Positions 24,337 through 33,626 of a stretch of DNA of 64,000 nucleotides are shown in pieces. How positions within the stretch are numbered: position 1 is the stretch's first letter; each line of letters starts with the position of its first letter. Where the stretch lies: positions 163,207-227,206 of the forward strand of contig NZ_SZPX01000005.1 of NCBI RefSeq assembly GCF_005217605.1. The letters are read 5' to 3'. The notes under the pieces are model-generated. The model had not been told where the DNA came from. It did no database searches and saw only the letters and a list, made by a program, of their open reading frames with translations. Made by a program: the position numbers and the translations under genes. The DNA is from Sulfurimonas crateris. Its GTDB lineage: Bacteria > Campylobacterota > Campylobacteria > Campylobacterales > Sulfurimonadaceae.

Positions 24337-25608
24337 TTAAAGTTTAATTTGGAAAGCTAAATTGATAAAATTTTGCGTAGGATGCGCTTCTTGCTCAACT
24401 TTTGGCTCAAATCTTTCATACGCAAGCTGAATTTTTGCATTGTGTCCCTTTAGGTAATAGTTTAACCCTGCCTGTAGTGTGTTGTAATCACCTTTTGCGT
24501 CGTCAGCTTTCCAATTTACATAACGGATAGAAGGCTGAAAATTACCCTTGCCTACTTTTTTGTTAATAAAATAACCGGTTTCAAGGTTATAGCCGCTTCC
24601 TTCAAACTCAGGTGCAAGCCCGCCTAAGTCAACAGCCATATATTCCGCTCGAAGAGTGGTTGAACCAAAACTATCCGGCAATTCGGCAAAAGCATCCAAC
24701 TCATATTCATTGTAATCATAAGAAGCTTTAGAGATATCGGCAACTGCTACTTCAGCCTGCGCGTCGTACGATGCACCGATTCCCACTGTTTTTTTATTGC
24801 CCATGTATGTTGCACCTTGCTCATAGCCGTTCTCAGCATCCATAAAGTTCAATTGCACTCTTGCGCTGTATCGCATATTATTGTTTGGATTGATAGTATA
24901 AGCTAACTGCTCTAACGGTGCACTCGCCAATGGATTTGCAGCTCTTTTACCAGATTCTACCCCTGTGTGTACGCCAAAATAGTATTTACCGTGAAGATTA
25001 TCATCAAAATCATGACTTCCCCATAATGTAATACCCATATCGACTTCATCGGCACGCGTAAATCCGCTGCTGTTGAGAACAGCTGCATCTTTAAATTTCA
25101 TTCTGTTAAATCCATAGCGTGTCGCCAATCCTGAATTCATTGATGTTGATTGAAGACCGGAGCGATCTATCATCAACTGATCAAATGTTCCGTCTAGCAG
25201 TGTTCTATTGGATGGAGGAACATTGAGTCCTACGCGCATTTGAAGTTCTTGCTCCATTTTGTAGCCCAAAAAGCCTTCAATCAAATATGCACTATCTTTA
25301 AATTTATAGCCTTCGGGATTTTGATGTTTATCTTCTCCGATACCGCCATCATGAAGTTGTGCGCGAAATGTAACGGTATCATCTAATATACCTCCGGCAA
25401 GAAGTAAACGAAAACGACGGATAAAAAAATCGTTTTGTCCCCCTCCCTCCAAACCGCTGTTGCTAAATGACTCTCCCCATACCTGCAATCTCGGACTAAA
25501 TGCCATCCAGCTTCCATCATCACTTTTTATTTTAAATTCAGCACTGGCATCGGTTACAAATAGTGCTAAAAATGCAGCAGCTACCACACTTGTTTTAAAT
25601 CTCAACAT
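24337..25608 (-). CDS. OprO/OprP-type outer-membrane porin
   Basis: A 423-residue outer-membrane beta-barrel of the phosphate-selective porin family (Porin_O_P). Signal peptide at residues 1-23 (ending DASA), then alternating amphipathic strands with a Gly-rich loop, and a C-terminal aromatic/hydrophobic strand (NLAFQIKL). FFIRRFRLLLAGGI with closely spaced arginines near residue 60 resembles the basic anion-selective eyelet of OprP relatives. As first gene of the phn transport block, it probably lets phosphonates cross the outer membrane, an inference from position. Confidence 0.82.
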   Translation of the reverse strand: MLRFKTSVVAAAFLALFVTDASAEFKIKSDDGSWMAFSPRLQVWGESFSNSGLEGGGQNDFFIRRFRLLLAGGILDDTVTFRAQLHDGGIGEDKHQNPEGYKFKDSAYLIEGFLGYKMEQELQMRVGLNVPPSNRTLLDGTFDQLMIDRSGLQSTSMNSGLATRYGFNRMKFKDAAVLNSSGFTRADEVDMGITLWGSHDFDDNLHGKYYFGVHTGVESGKRAANPLASAPLEQLAYTINPNNNMRYSARVQLNFMDAENGYEQGATYMGNKKTVGIGASYDAQAEVAVADISKASYDYNEYELDAFAELPDSFGSTTLRAEYMAVDLGGLAPEFEGSGYNLETGYFINKKVGKGNFQPSIRYVNWKADDAKGDYNTLQAGLNYYLKGHNAKIQLAYERFEPKVEQEAHPTQNFINLAFQIKL

Positions 25609-25668
25609 TGGATTTCCTTTGTTTTTAATTTTTAGTTATAATCAGAATGAGTTTTAACTCAAAAACTA

Positions 25669-25713
25669 AAGCCGTCTATTTAGGTATTTGTCATGTTTAG
25701 ATAGATGGCGGCT
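25669..25713 (-). promoter_or_regulatory. Stem-loop between phnF and the porin gene
   Basis: AGCCG and ATCTAT on the minus strand pair with ATAGA and CGGCT (forward AGCCGTCTAT at 25669, ATAGATGGCGGCT at 25701), followed by TTTAGTTTTT. It can act as a terminator or attenuator for phnF, leaving the porin-phnDCEGHIJKLMNP unit to its own promoter within the remaining ~60 bases, where GAGTT-TT-AACTC (25649-25660) is a further small palindrome. Confidence 0.5.
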
Positions 25714-25730
25714 CTTCCTTTCTCTTTAGC

Positions 25731-26477
25731 TTAATTTGATGAGTTTTTTTGGATTTTTGCCTCCTTTGCCCGATTAAAATCAATAGAAATTTTTACTAAA
25801 TCACTTCTAAAAAATGATTCGACATACTCTATGATTTTTCCACTCGTTTTATCTATTGAAGTGCTTGCAATTTTTATAAGCGGCAGAGTGTTTTGTATCT
25901 GAAGCATTTGTATATATTTTTCATCGCTGGGTATTATTTCAAGTTCAGAGTGATTTCTTGTTGGATTTAGCCCATATTCTTTAAAGGTTTTTGTAAATGA
26001 GGTGGTTGAAACTATTTTTAAATCGATATCGGGAGTTAATGTTGTATTAAGATAGCTATATCCAAGAAGAATAGGGATATCATCTGCCATTCTAACGAGT
26101 GTGACTTTCAATATGCTTTGATTTTCTTTGATATTAAATTTTTCCAAAAGAAAATTATTTGGGCTTATAGTCTCTATATCCAATATTTTAATGCTTGGAG
26201 TTTTGCCAAGCTTTAATATCTCGTTTGAGAAAGTTGTATTTTTTGAGAGCGTGTAGTTTATCTTTTGGGGAGCAATATAATTGCCTCCTCCCTGTTTGGA
26301 ATATACAAGACCCTCATTTTTCAGTCTTGCTATTCCCTGTCTAACGGTAGTTCTTGTTAAATTAAAAAGTTTACAAAGTTCATTTTCAGAAGGAATTTTT
26401 TCATTCGGACTTAAATCGTTTTTAATCTTATCTTTCAAATATTCATAAATGATTTCATAATCAAATTTTTTTGTCAT
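25731..26477 (-). CDS. phnF: GntR/HutC-family regulator of phosphonate genes (PhnF-like)
   Basis: Transcription factor, 248 residues: winged helix at residues 5-70 (KIPSENELCKLFNLTRTTV, VRQGIARLKNEGLVYSKQGGGNYI), then a UTRA ligand-binding domain from about 90 (ILDIETISPNN, ILKVTLVRMADDIPI, EYVESFFRSDLVKISID). PhnF proteins repress C-P lyase or phosphonate uptake genes. Its position directly upstream of the whole phn block makes that the likely role. A palindrome matching the HutC-type GTNTANAC core lies 18 bases before its start, which suggests autoregulation. Confidence 0.85.
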   Translation of the reverse strand: MTKKFDYEIIYEYLKDKIKNDLSPNEKIPSENELCKLFNLTRTTVRQGIARLKNEGLVYSKQGGGNYIAPQKINYTLSKNTTFSNEILKLGKTPSIKILDIETISPNNFLLEKFNIKENQSILKVTLVRMADDIPILLGYSYLNTTLTPDIDLKIVSTTSFTKTFKEYGLNPTRNHSELEIIPSDEKYIQMLQIQNTLPLIKIASTSIDKTSGKIIEYVESFFRSDLVKISIDFNRAKEAKIQKNSSN

Positions 26478-26494
26478 TTTTCATCCATTTTAAG

Positions 26495-26506
26495 TTGTAT
26501 ATACAA
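26495..26506. promoter_or_regulatory. Putative PhnF operator
   Basis: TTGTATATACAA is a perfect 12-bp palindrome containing GTATATAC, the GTNTANAC pattern of HutC-subfamily operators. It lies just upstream of phnF. A degenerate second site, CTTGTATAGATAAG, is at 26552-26565. Confidence 0.6.
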
Positions 26507-26654
26507 GTTTATGGTGAAATTCTACTGGCGATATATTACGAATAGGTTACACTTGTATAGATAAGTTAAACTCATCTTAAAAAGGAGGTGTTAACGGAGG
26601 AGTTAAATTCGGCAGATTTTCTTAAAAAATCTCTCAAGCATAAAGATAAATAAG

Positions 26655-29600
26655 TTAGCTTTTCCTTAGAGAGTATAAAACAGGTATGATAAGCAGCGTC
26701 AGAATCGCCGAGGTTACTAGGCCTCCTATCATTGGCGCTGCAATCCTCTGCATAACTTCGCTTCCCACTCCGTCTATATACATAATCGGAATAAGTCCGC
26801 CGAGAGTGGCAAAAACGGTCATTAGTTTCGGTCTTAAGCGTCCTGCCGCACCTTTGATGATAGCTTCTTCATGTGATGTGCCCTTCTCCCCCAGAGCTTC
26901 ATCAAGATAGATGACCATGACTATAGCCGTCTCAGCCGCAATGCCAAGCAGTGCTAAAAAGCCCGCAATTACGGCGACGGAGAGGTTAAACCCTAAAAAA
27001 TCAATATAGAGTAATCCGCCCAAAACGGCAAAAGGCAGAGTGAAAAATACGATAAGCGAATTTTTAACATCTCCAAGTGCGAAATAGATAAGTACAAAAA
27101 TGCTTATAATCACTATAGGAACGATAAAACCGAGTCTCTTTTTTGCAGATTCCAAATACTCGCTCTGCCCAGCAAACTCGTAGTAGTAACCTTTTGGAAG
27201 TTCTATCTTCTCAAGAAGAGCAGCCGCCTCTTTTTTATACTCATCCACGCTTACACCGCTTTTGGGCGTGATGTAGACAAAAGAGACTTTCATCCCCTTT
27301 TCGCTCTTTATAACGCTCGCCCCCTCCGTATATTTTATATCCGCAAACATACGAAGCGGCAAAAATCCTGATTTTGTTTTGACTTTTAACTCTTTGATTT
27401 TATCTATATCGTCTCTTTGGTCAGCATCCACCCTCACTGAGATTGGGTGACGCTTAAGTCCGTCTATAAAGGTGCTCACACCAAGTCCGCCTACACCAAA
27501 CGAGACGGTGTCAAGTATCTCCTGTTTTGAGATGCCATATCTTGAGAGAGCATCTTGTTTTATCTCTATATCGAGATAATAGCCGCTGTTTGATTTGTCG
27601 GCAGAGACACTGAGCGTAAGAGGTGTGGTTTTTAGCCTCTGCTCTATTTTAGATGCGACATCTTCCAAAACCTTGTTGTCGTCGCCGTAAAGTTTAATCC
27701 CCAAAGGTGTGCGGATACCAGTTAAAAGCATATCTATTCTGCCTCGTATCGGATATGTCCATGAGTTTATGAGTCCTTTTATTTTAAGCGCATTTTCCAT
27801 CTCTGCCATAAGTCTCTCATACGTCATGCCCTCTCTCCAAAGAGATTCATCCTTAAATGTGATGATGGTCTCTATCATGGCAAGAGGGGCGGGGTCTGTC
27901 GCCGTGTTTGCGCGTCCGGCTTTTGCAAAAACGGTATCTACTTCAGGAAAGCTTTTTATGATCTTGTTTGTCTCATGAGAGAGCTCGTATGCAAGCTCAA
28001 TGCTGATTCCGTAGGGCGTAACGGGCATATACATAAAATCCTGCTCGTTAAGCTGCGGCATAAACTCCCATTTTTGGCTGTTGTAAAGGGGATAGATATA
28101 CGCTATGGCAGCTATAGACAAGACAATAACAAGATATTTCAGTTTTAAAAACAGTTTCAGCACAGGAGTGTATAAAAATGCAAAAAAGCGGTTTATGGGA
28201 TTGCTCTCTTCTTTTTTTATCTCTCCTTTTATAAAAAGTATCATCAAAACAGGTACCAGTGTGATAGAGAGAACAGCACCAATAAGCATTGCAAACGTTT
28301 TTGTATAAGCAAGCGGCGAAAAGAGTCTGGCTTCCTGCCCCTCTAGTGCAAAAATAGGTAAAAAAGAGACAACTATAAGCATAAGAGCAAAGAAGATAGG
28401 ACGCCCCACCTGCTTTGAAGAGTCTATGATTATCTCTACTCTGCTCTTTGAACCGTCGCTTTTAGCGAGGTGTTTATGCGCGTTCTCTATCATAACGATA
28501 GAAGCGTCCACCATAGCACCTATCGCAATGGCAATGCCTCCCAAACTCATAATATTTGAGCCTATGTCAAAGAGCGTCATCAGCCAAAAACTAAGCAGCA
28601 CCGTCAAAGGAAGCACTATCACGACGACAAGTGCGCTTCTAAAATGAAAAAGAAAAAGAGCCGTGATGATGATAACGATGATGGACTCTTCAATCAACGT
28701 ACTTTTGAGAGTATCTATGGCTCTGTCTATGAGTTTTGTTCTGTCATACGCCGTAACTATCTCTACATCTTCGCTCTTTAGAGAGTCGATTTTGGCTTTA
28801 ATCTTCTGCAATACCTCATAAGTGTTCTCTTTGTAACGCACCAAAACTATACCGCCGACAACTTCTCCCTCTCCGTTAAACTCCGCAACTCCGCGTCTTG
28901 GCGTAGGAGACAAAGAGAGAGAACCTATATCGCTGAGTTTAAGAGGAACTACTCCGTTTACCTTGATGGTTATATTTTCTATATCCTCCACACTTGTGGC
29001 ATATCCGCGTGCTTGAATGATATTTTCATATCCGTTTTGCAAAAGCACACCGCCGCCTCTGTCTTGATTATTCTTTTTAAGAGCAGCTGTTATTTCGCCG
29101 ATTCCGACATTGTATTTGACCATCTTATCCTGATCGATGAGGAGTTGATAGTTCTTTACAAATCCGCCCACAGCCGCTACTTCGCTCACGCCGTCAACGC
29201 CCAAAAGACCATATTTTAAGTAGTAATCCTGATAATCTCTAAGCTCCGCAAGATTGAGTTTGTCTGATTTTAAAATATATTGATACGCCCAGCCTACACC
29301 AGTTGCATCGGGTCCCATGCTCACTTTTGCATTTGAGGGCAGAGTCGGCAGGATGGAAGAGAGCTGTTCTAAAATCCTGCTTCTGGCATCATATATATCC
29401 GTATCATCTTTAAAGATTATATAAACAAGTCCGTTTTCAAAACTGCTCATGGCTCTTACGGTATTTATGCCCGGTAGTGACATCAAAGAGCTTATAAGCG
29501 GGTACGAAACCTGCTCCTCTATGATTTTTGGAGACTGCCCCGGATATGAGATTTGAAGAATCACCTGAGGCGGCGAGAGATCAGGCAGCGCGTCAAGCGA

Positions 29601-29702
29601 GATATTTTTAAGACTAAAAAGACTCAGAGCCGTCAAGATTACGGAGGCGATAAGAACCAAAAATATATTTTTTGCACTTAAGCTTATGATTCTCTCAATC
29701 AT
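26655..29702 (-). CDS. cusA: Heavy-metal RND efflux pump (CusA-like, Cu/Ag type)
   Basis: Inner-membrane proton-driven transporter of a tripartite copper/silver exporter, 1015 residues with the usual 12 spans (spans near 10-30, 335-355, 360-, 385-, 440-, 470-, 520-540, and five more after 860). TM4 reads IAIGAMVDASIVMIENAHKHL, the signature of the monovalent-ion HME group; a second acidic residue in GIAAETAIVM fits the proton relay. Periplasmic porter loops contain several Met residues. It follows its adaptor gene by 4 bases; downstream only a short gap separates it from phnF. Confidence 0.9.
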   Translation of the reverse strand: MIERIISLSAKNIFLVLIASVILTALSLFSLKNISLDALPDLSPPQVILQISYPGQSPKIIEEQVSYPLISSLMSLPGINTVRAMSSFENGLVYIIFKDDTDIYDARSRILEQLSSILPTLPSNAKVSMGPDATGVGWAYQYILKSDKLNLAELRDYQDYYLKYGLLGVDGVSEVAAVGGFVKNYQLLIDQDKMVKYNVGIGEITAALKKNNQDRGGGVLLQNGYENIIQARGYATSVEDIENITIKVNGVVPLKLSDIGSLSLSPTPRRGVAEFNGEGEVVGGIVLVRYKENTYEVLQKIKAKIDSLKSEDVEIVTAYDRTKLIDRAIDTLKSTLIEESIIVIIITALFLFHFRSALVVVIVLPLTVLLSFWLMTLFDIGSNIMSLGGIAIAIGAMVDASIVMIENAHKHLAKSDGSKSRVEIIIDSSKQVGRPIFFALMLIVVSFLPIFALEGQEARLFSPLAYTKTFAMLIGAVLSITLVPVLMILFIKGEIKKEESNPINRFFAFLYTPVLKLFLKLKYLVIVLSIAAIAYIYPLYNSQKWEFMPQLNEQDFMYMPVTPYGISIELAYELSHETNKIIKSFPEVDTVFAKAGRANTATDPAPLAMIETIITFKDESLWREGMTYERLMAEMENALKIKGLINSWTYPIRGRIDMLLTGIRTPLGIKLYGDDNKVLEDVASKIEQRLKTTPLTLSVSADKSNSGYYLDIEIKQDALSRYGISKQEILDTVSFGVGGLGVSTFIDGLKRHPISVRVDADQRDDIDKIKELKVKTKSGFLPLRMFADIKYTEGASVIKSEKGMKVSFVYITPKSGVSVDEYKKEAAALLEKIELPKGYYYEFAGQSEYLESAKKRLGFIVPIVIISIFVLIYFALGDVKNSLIVFFTLPFAVLGGLLYIDFLGFNLSVAVIAGFLALLGIAAETAIVMVIYLDEALGEKGTSHEEAIIKGAAGRLRPKLMTVFATLGGLIPIMYIDGVGSEVMQRIAAPMIGGLVTSAILTLLIIPVLYSLRKS

Positions 29703-29706
29703 CTCA

Positions 29707-30669
29707 CTACCACTCTTCGCTCATGTATGAGCCGTTTGTCACCGCATCGCTATCAAGCAAAAAGAGTGCGTTTTGTGCCACTTCGCTGCTCTCATCTATA
29801 CCTGATAGTATGCGATAGTATCCGCCGATATACTCTACCTCTATCTCTTTGGGTTCATATTCGCTCTGTGAGATTTTAGTAAAGACATAGAACTTATCTC
29901 CTCTTTTTATAACCGCATCTTTTGGAAGTGTGAGTGCTGCGCTGAGATTTTTGCTAAAACTCACTTTTGCAAACATGTCGGGAAATATTTTAGAGTTTGG
30001 GTTTTTGACATCCATCCTGACATTAAAAGTCAGATCCTCTTTGTTTATTTTTGGATAGATCTTGCCCACCTTTGCGACTATCGGCTCGCTTAAGCCCTCT
30101 ACGTCTATAAGCGCGTTCATGCCCTTACTTACAAACTCAATATCTTTTTGATACACTTTAGCGATTACCCACATAGAGGAGTCGTCGACTATCTTTAAAA
30201 GCACTCCACCCGCTTTGGCATAAGAGCCTTCATAAATATTTTTTTGGATGATTTTACCGCTGTATTTGCTGAAGTGGGGAACTGCCGCAGCTTTAGAGTC
30301 GATCGCTCTTTTGTCCAGTTCATAGAGACTCAGCTTCTCTAAAATAGTTTCGTTTAATATTTGAAGATTTTTTGTAGACTCAAGCTCTTTTTTGAGAGTA
30401 TATATCTCTTTGGAGTAGATGTCAAAAAGCCTCTCTCCTTTTTTAACACTCTTATAAAGCTCGTTTGCTTCCAAGTTTTCAATATTTCCATCAAAGCGCA
30501 ATACAATCTCATATATCTTTTTTTCATCATAGGAGGTTATCGCATAGTAGCTTTTGGTGATTTTTTTCATCTGCATCTTTGGTTTTATAGTTTGGATATT
30601 AAAGGCTTGTTCAAACGTTTTTGCTTCAACAAAAGCAAAACTCAAAAGAACTAAAAGTAGCGTTTTCAT
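29707..30669 (-). CDS. cusB: RND efflux periplasmic adaptor (CusB-like)
   Basis: Membrane-fusion protein linking the inner-membrane pump to the outer-membrane channel. 320 residues: signal peptide (MKTLLLVLLSFAFVEA), a helical hairpin region around residues 90-125, a barrel-sandwich segment (SKYSGKIIQKNIYEGSYAKAG) and a beta-barrel part (DPSSMWVIAKVYQ-like, here DDSSMWVIAKVY) ending in the MFP tail. It is short for CusB and lacks an obvious N-terminal metal-binding extension. It overlaps the channel gene by one base. Confidence 0.85.
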   Translation of the reverse strand: MKTLLLVLLSFAFVEAKTFEQAFNIQTIKPKMQMKKITKSYYAITSYDEKKIYEIVLRFDGNIENLEANELYKSVKKGERLFDIYSKEIYTLKKELESTKNLQILNETILEKLSLYELDKRAIDSKAAAVPHFSKYSGKIIQKNIYEGSYAKAGGVLLKIVDDSSMWVIAKVYQKDIEFVSKGMNALIDVEGLSEPIVAKVGKIYPKINKEDLTFNVRMDVKNPNSKIFPDMFAKVSFSKNLSAALTLPKDAVIKRGDKFYVFTKISQSEYEPKEIEVEYIGGYYRILSGIDESSEVAQNALFLLDSDAVTNGSYMSEEW

Positions 30670-31844
30670 TATATACTCTCTTTCGTGATATAAAAAAGCT
30701 CCAGCTTGGCGGCTTTTATCTCTAGTTTGTATTTTAATCTCTCTATCTCCAGATCAAAAAGCAGATTCTCATCCTCTATGCTTCTCTCAAGCGTGACACT
30801 GTTTCTTATGTTGGACTTCTCATAACTACTGAGCGCTCTGTATTTCTCTAAAATCACATCAAGATTTTCAACCCTTTTACTGAAATAGTCTGCTTTTTTA
30901 TGGTTATTTTGAAAAATCATTGTTGCATTTTGCAGATAGTTCTGCGCGTTTTGTATGCTCTCTTGTTTTAAGTAGCGTGTTTTTTTTGCTTTTGCATCTT
31001 CGCTGCCGTAAATCGGGAGAGCGAAGGATGTTGCTACAGATAGATAATCATCAAAATTTTGACGGTGATTGTAGCTTAGAGAGAGGTTTATGTTTGAGTA
31101 TTTTTTTCTCTCTTCAAGCTTTGCGGCAATCTCCAACTGTCTGCTGCGCAACTCAAAAATTTTATATTTCGGTGCTTTTTTTATCTCTTCTTCTATAAAC
31201 TCTTCGCCGATTTGTGCTCTTTGCATCGGGATAAACTCTTGATTTGTAAGGTATTTAAACTCATTTTTGGCTCTTTGAACACTCTCTTGAAGCTCTAAGA
31301 TTTTGTCCTCAATAGCAAATATCTTTTTTTGAAGTTCGACGCTTTTTCTAAAACCGCTCTCAACGCTTATGCTCTTTTCATAGTAATCTGTCAATATCTC
31401 CAAGTTTACTTTTTTTCTCTCTAAAAGCTCCAAAAGATTTGAAAATGTAGTTATCTTCTCAACAATGAGTGCAGTTTTTTTGTACAAATCAAGCTTCAAA
31501 TCTTCCAGTTCATACTCTAAAACAAGGGTACCCGTTCGAAGTATTGCCTCTTTGAGATCAAGTTTGCCGAATGTTTCAAACTCTTGGGTTATTCCTATAA
31601 AGTTCGTCTGCATAGGCTCGATATCTCTTTTTAAAAAGTTCTCATTTAAAAGCAGATCATTCGCACCTATGGAGATGACCGGGTTTTTATATACCGCTTC
31701 GCCTTTTATAGCCTCATGTGAAGCTAAAATCTTTTCATGTTTTGCACGCAAAAGAGGCGAACTTAGAGCCGCTTTTTCAAAAACCTCTCTAAACTCCGCA
31801 CTAAAACATACAAAAGGAATCATAAAAAGAGTCAGCATCTTCAT
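30669..31844 (-). CDS. cusC: Outer-membrane efflux channel (TolC/CusC family)
   Basis: Exit duct of the tripartite pump. 391 residues with signal peptide (MKMLTLFMIPFVCFSA) and two long helical repeats, each with TolC-type features: SSPLLRAKHEKILASHEAI and NPVISIGANDLLL in the first half, RSRQLEIAAKLEERKKY and NLSLSYNH in the second. Extended coiled coil is predicted between 110-180 and 290-360. It lies between the small Met/His-rich protein gene and the adaptor gene in one operon. Confidence 0.85.
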   Translation of the reverse strand: MKMLTLFMIPFVCFSAEFREVFEKAALSSPLLRAKHEKILASHEAIKGEAVYKNPVISIGANDLLLNENFLKRDIEPMQTNFIGITQEFETFGKLDLKEAILRTGTLVLEYELEDLKLDLYKKTALIVEKITTFSNLLELLERKKVNLEILTDYYEKSISVESGFRKSVELQKKIFAIEDKILELQESVQRAKNEFKYLTNQEFIPMQRAQIGEEFIEEEIKKAPKYKIFELRSRQLEIAAKLEERKKYSNINLSLSYNHRQNFDDYLSVATSFALPIYGSEDAKAKKTRYLKQESIQNAQNYLQNATMIFQNNHKKADYFSKRVENLDVILEKYRALSSYEKSNIRNSVTLERSIEDENLLFDLEIERLKYKLEIKAAKLELFYITKESI

Positions 31845-31853
31845 GACAAACTC

Positions 31854-32264
31854 CTAGTGACGATGCGCTGAAGAAGCTTGACCCAGATTGACACTCCCTT
31901 TGTGTTTATAATCCTTGCCCTGCTCATCTTTTACAAAGAGCTGATACTGCCATGTTCCGCCCATAGGGAAATTGACGTTACACTCAAAAAAGTTCTCTAT
32001 TTTTTTACAGATATCTTTTGACTCCATATAAGGCATTCCGGGCATCTGAGGCATAAAAAACTTAACTCTTACATCCTTTGCATCGACAACTTTACCGCCG
32101 TGACCGCCTCTGTTTAGTTCTATCTTGATTCTGTTCTGCCCCTCGCTTAGGACTCGCTCACTTGAGAGCATTACATGCAGATCACCGCTCATGCCCATAT
32201 CCATAAACCCGCCCGCAAAAGAGAGGGTCGCTAAAACTGCTATTGATGAAAAAATCTTTTTCAT
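31854..32264 (-). CDS. Small exported Met/His-rich FixH/YtkA-like protein of the Cus operon
   Basis: First gene of the efflux operon, 136 residues. Signal peptide at 1-18, then a beta-sandwich-like domain (DLHVMLSSERVLSEGQNRI, VRVKFFMPQMPGMPYM, GGTWQYQLFVKDEQ) resembling YtkA/FixH domains. Met clusters (FMDMGMSG, MPQMPGMPYM) and a terminal HRH suggest copper or silver binding in the periplasm, a job done by CusF in E. coli although the folds differ. Two Cys residues (DICKKIENFFEC) could form a disulfide. Confidence 0.7.
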   Translation of the reverse strand: MKKIFSSIAVLATLSFAGGFMDMGMSGDLHVMLSSERVLSEGQNRIKIELNRGGHGGKVVDAKDVRVKFFMPQMPGMPYMESKDICKKIENFFECNVNFPMGGTWQYQLFVKDEQGKDYKHKGSVNLGQASSAHRH

Positions 32265-32376
32265 TTTAATACTCCTATATTTTATTTTAGAGTATATAGT
32301 TTTTAACGTGTAGTGATCGTGTAAGAATTGTAATATTTTGTGAAATTCTTTTACTTTTTATTTACAATATTTATGT

Positions 32377-32382
32377 TACAAT
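32377..32382 (+). promoter_or_regulatory. Probable -10 box of ssrA
   Basis: TACAAT centred 12 bases before the expected 5' end of tmRNA, in very AT-rich DNA with no firm -35. Divergent promoter elements for the efflux operon (ACTATATACT near 32290 on the minus strand) share this intergenic region. Confidence 0.45.
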
Positions 32383-32391
32383 TCTACTCAT

Positions 32392-32768
32392 GGGGCTGAC
32401 CTGGTTTCGACGGGATCAAGTAGCTTCTAATTGCATGTCGGACTGAGCATTTCCGTTACGCGGCTCAACTTGCTTAAACGCAAACAATACAAATTACCGC
32501 CCAGCTTACGCAGTAGCATAAGTTTTACCCCCTCGCAAGAGGACGGGCTGCTTCACCTGTTGACTCTAGATAGGCAGGATTCGAAGTATAACCCTTATGT
32601 AGATATATTTTATGTACGCCTCGAACATAAAATGAACCCTAGAGGCTCGTCTTGCGTAGCTTTGCAAGTTGTGTGAAGCAAGATTAAACCTAAACGACTT
32701 TACTAAACATGTAGACGTTAGGAGTAGCGTGGTTTCGGACTGGAGTTCGATCCTCCACAGCTCCACCA
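32392..32768 (+). ncRNA. ssrA: tmRNA (transfer-messenger RNA)
   Basis: Rescues stalled ribosomes by acting as tRNA-Ala and mRNA. The 377-nt gene opens GGGGCTGACCTGGTTTCGAC and ends with the T arm GGTTTCGGAC...GGAGTTCGATCCTCC and CAGCTCCA-CCA, closing the acceptor stem. The tag frame begins with GCA at 32480 and reads ANNTNYRPAYAVA, ending in TAA at 32519-32521; the hydrophobic end is typical of protease tags. One-piece form with CCA encoded. Pseudoknot regions follow the tag. Confidence 0.97.
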
Positions 32769-32925
32769 ACACATAAAAAATTAAATCCTATAAATTCTTA
32801 CATTAAACCCAATAATCAAGAGCTTTATTGATATTTTTGATAAAGCGAGGCCGAGCTTTTATAGAATATATTCAAAATCTAATATGCTATAATTACTTTA
32901 TTAACAAACTAAAAAAGGTTTCTTT

Positions 32926-33213
32926 GTGACAAAGTCTAATATTATTGACTATCTTAAACAACACTACAATGAATTTCATTCAAAATATAATGTCGAAAAA
33001 ATTGGTCTATTTGGAAGTTATGCCAGAGATGAAGCAACAGAGGATAGCGATATAGACATTGCAGTATCTATGAGTCCTAAGCTTTTTGATATGATGTCTA
33101 TTAAAGAGCAAATTGAGAATGATCTCCATAAAAAAGTTGACATAGTTAGATTAAGACCAAAAATGAATACATACCTAAAAGAGCGCATATTAAAGGACGG
33201 TTTGTTTGTTTGA
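32926..33213 (+). CDS. mntA: MntA-type nucleotidyltransferase antitoxin
   Basis: A 95-residue minimal nucleotidyltransferase. The motif GSYARDEATEDSDIDI near residues 31-46 provides the GSx10DxD metal site, and KVDIVRLR supplies the third acidic residue. In MntA-HepT modules this protein AMPylates the HepT toxin on a Tyr and silences it. The start is GTG at 32926, with AAAAAGG 7-8 bases upstream. It overlaps the toxin gene by 8 bases. Confidence 0.88.
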   Translation: MTKSNIIDYLKQHYNEFHSKYNVEKIGLFGSYARDEATEDSDIDIAVSMSPKLFDMMSIKEQIENDLHKKVDIVRLRPKMNTYLKERILKDGLFV

Positions 33214-33580
33214 TAAAACCTTAGTATTGGACATACTAAATCAGATCATAAGCGCTATAGAAACAATTGAAGAAAGATGTGCTTTTGCTAAAACGCAAGA
33301 TGATTTTTGTGATACAAAAGAAGGACAAGAAAAATTAGATGGCATCTGCATGAAGCTTATAGCAGTAGGTGAGAGTTTAAAAAATATAGACAAAATCAGT
33401 GATAAAAAACTACTAGAACAATATCCTTCTATAGAATGGAAAAAAATTAAAGGTATTAGGGATTTTATATCTCATCACTATTTTGATTTGGACTCAGAAG
33501 TTATATTTGATATTTGTCAAAATGAAATATCAAAGTTACTCTCGGTACTAAAACAGATAAAAAAAGACTTGTCTAAATAA
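33206..33580 (+). CDS. hepT: HepT-like ribonuclease toxin
   Basis: A 124-residue all-helical DUF86/HEPN protein. The RNase motif R-x4-H-x-Y is seen in IRDFISHHYFD near residue 93, with the Tyr that MntA modifies. KLIAVGESLKNI near 48 is also characteristic. Acts in the cytoplasm on RNA when free. Coupled by overlap to the antitoxin, which fits tight co-expression. The TTG/ATG start at 33206 lies inside mntA. Confidence 0.87.
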   Translation: MFDKTLVLDILNQIISAIETIEERCAFAKTQDDFCDTKEGQEKLDGICMKLIAVGESLKNIDKISDKKLLEQYPSIEWKKIKGIRDFISHHYFDLDSEVIFDICQNEISKLLSVLKQIKKDLSK

Positions 33581-33626
33581 TTTTATTTGTACAACTTTGA
33601 GTACAACTTAGATATATTTTAAAAAT

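Noticed and set aside
26589..26654. Short plus-strand frame (GTG then LTEELNSADFLKKSLKHKDK) beside strong AGGAGG
   Set aside because: The Shine-Dalgarno touches the GTG with no spacing, the frame is 21 codons and no family is recognised. It is probably chance or a scrap.
32769..33626. Possible island behind ssrA carrying MntA/HepT
   Set aside because: The tmRNA 3' end is a common integration site, but no repeat of its last bases was found downstream and no integrase is present.
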